A stretch of DNA of 25,617 bases. Source: 01-FULL-43-15b sp964472675 (lineage in GTDB: Bacteria; Patescibacteriota; Microgenomatia; UBA8517; UBA10165). The stretch lies in NCBI GenBank assembly GCA_964472675.1, contig CAYYLO010000015.1, forward strand, positions 1 through 25,617, read 5' to 3'. The position numbers and the translations under genes are program-made. Under the pieces are notes generated by a model. The model did no database searches. It was not told the DNA's origin and was given only the letters and a program-made list of their open reading frames with translations. Shown here piece after piece: positions 25,379-25,617 of the stretch. The stretch's first letter is position 1. Each line of letters opens with the position of its first letter.

Positions 25379-25617
25379 ATGAATCTAATCATTGTTGAAT
25401 CACCAACTAAGGCACGGACACTCGGGAGATTTTTGGGTAAAGAATATGATGTTGTTGCCACCATGGGGCATATTGTTGATTTGCCCAAAAGTAAGTTGGG
25501 GATTGATGTTGAGCATAATTTTTCTCCCGAATATGTACCCCTGGAGAAAAAACAGGATGTGGCCAAGATTATAAAATTAGAGGCCAAAAAGGCTGATAAA
25601 ATCTATTTGGCGACAGA
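25379..25617 (+). CDS. topA: DNA topoisomerase I, 3' truncated by the window
   Basis: The opening MNLIIVESPTKARTLGRFLG is the TOPRIM start of type IA topoisomerase I (catalytic Glu in VESPTKA), followed by VVATMGHIVDLPKSKLGIDV and NFSPEYVPLEKK, all as in TopA. It relaxes negative supercoils. The remaining several hundred codons lie outside the window. The ATG directly follows repeat 25277-25374, so its mRNA probably comes from the dprA promoter. Confidence 0.95.
   Translation, partial: MNLIIVESPTKARTLGRFLGKEYDVVATMGHIVDLPKSKLGIDVEHNFSPEYVPLEKKQDVAKIIKLEAKKADKIYLAT

Overview
The window looks like chromosome from a small-genome bacterium of the Candidate Phyla Radiation (Patescibacteria), most like Microgenomates. 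This placement is inference from gene content and style, because no rRNA is present. The signs are short ribosomal proteins (bS21, bL33, bL28), compact and often overlapping housekeeping genes, many starts with no Shine-Dalgarno site but a -10 box 4-9 nt upstream (leaderless mRNAs), and many short palindromic repeats, some inserted in frame in core genes.

Layout. 1-2105: 3' part of galU, a small coiled-coil gene, rnhB, and rpsU facing it. 2212-3631: minus-strand secreted alpha/beta hydrolase and a zinc-ribbon protein. 3774-5106: tRNA island (Thr-UGU with a long variable arm, Tyr, Thr-GGU) holding a PD-(D/E)XK nuclease gene, a duplicated tRNA-Tyr 3' end and a tRNA-like scrap. 5111-8345: a VTT/DedA-like membrane protein, a divergent Nramp-fold transporter, rpmG-tRNA-Trp, and small membrane proteins. 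8346-8822: gene-free but rich in hairpins. 8823-11362: site-2 protease, rpmB, fmt and def. 11408-12243: three small membrane-protein genes with strong promoters, SD sites and terminators. 12245-14215: Wzy/WaaL-type polymerase or ligase with TPRs. 14299-21166: shape and wall cluster mreB, (small membrane protein), (648-aa unknown protein), mreC, mreD, mrdA. 21259-24025: minus-strand island of three small secreted proteins that look like paralogues, plus a gene scrap. 24052-25617: dprA and the start of topA.

Two gene classes stand out. Most core genes have no SD and a -10 box almost on the start codon. A second class (3398-3631, 11483-12173, 15469-15852, 21343-23763) has SD sites, mostly strong, and encodes small membrane or secreted proteins. 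Most of this class is closed by long, layered stem-loops. These stem-loops resemble each other, and their inner helices change in a compensating way.

The most novel material is this layered hairpin family with its tandem secreted paralogues, and the in-frame palindromic repeats in rnhB, the hydrolase, fmt, def, mrdA and dprA, comparable in principle to Rickettsia palindromic elements. No searches or folding programs were run. Family names rest on motifs read by eye.
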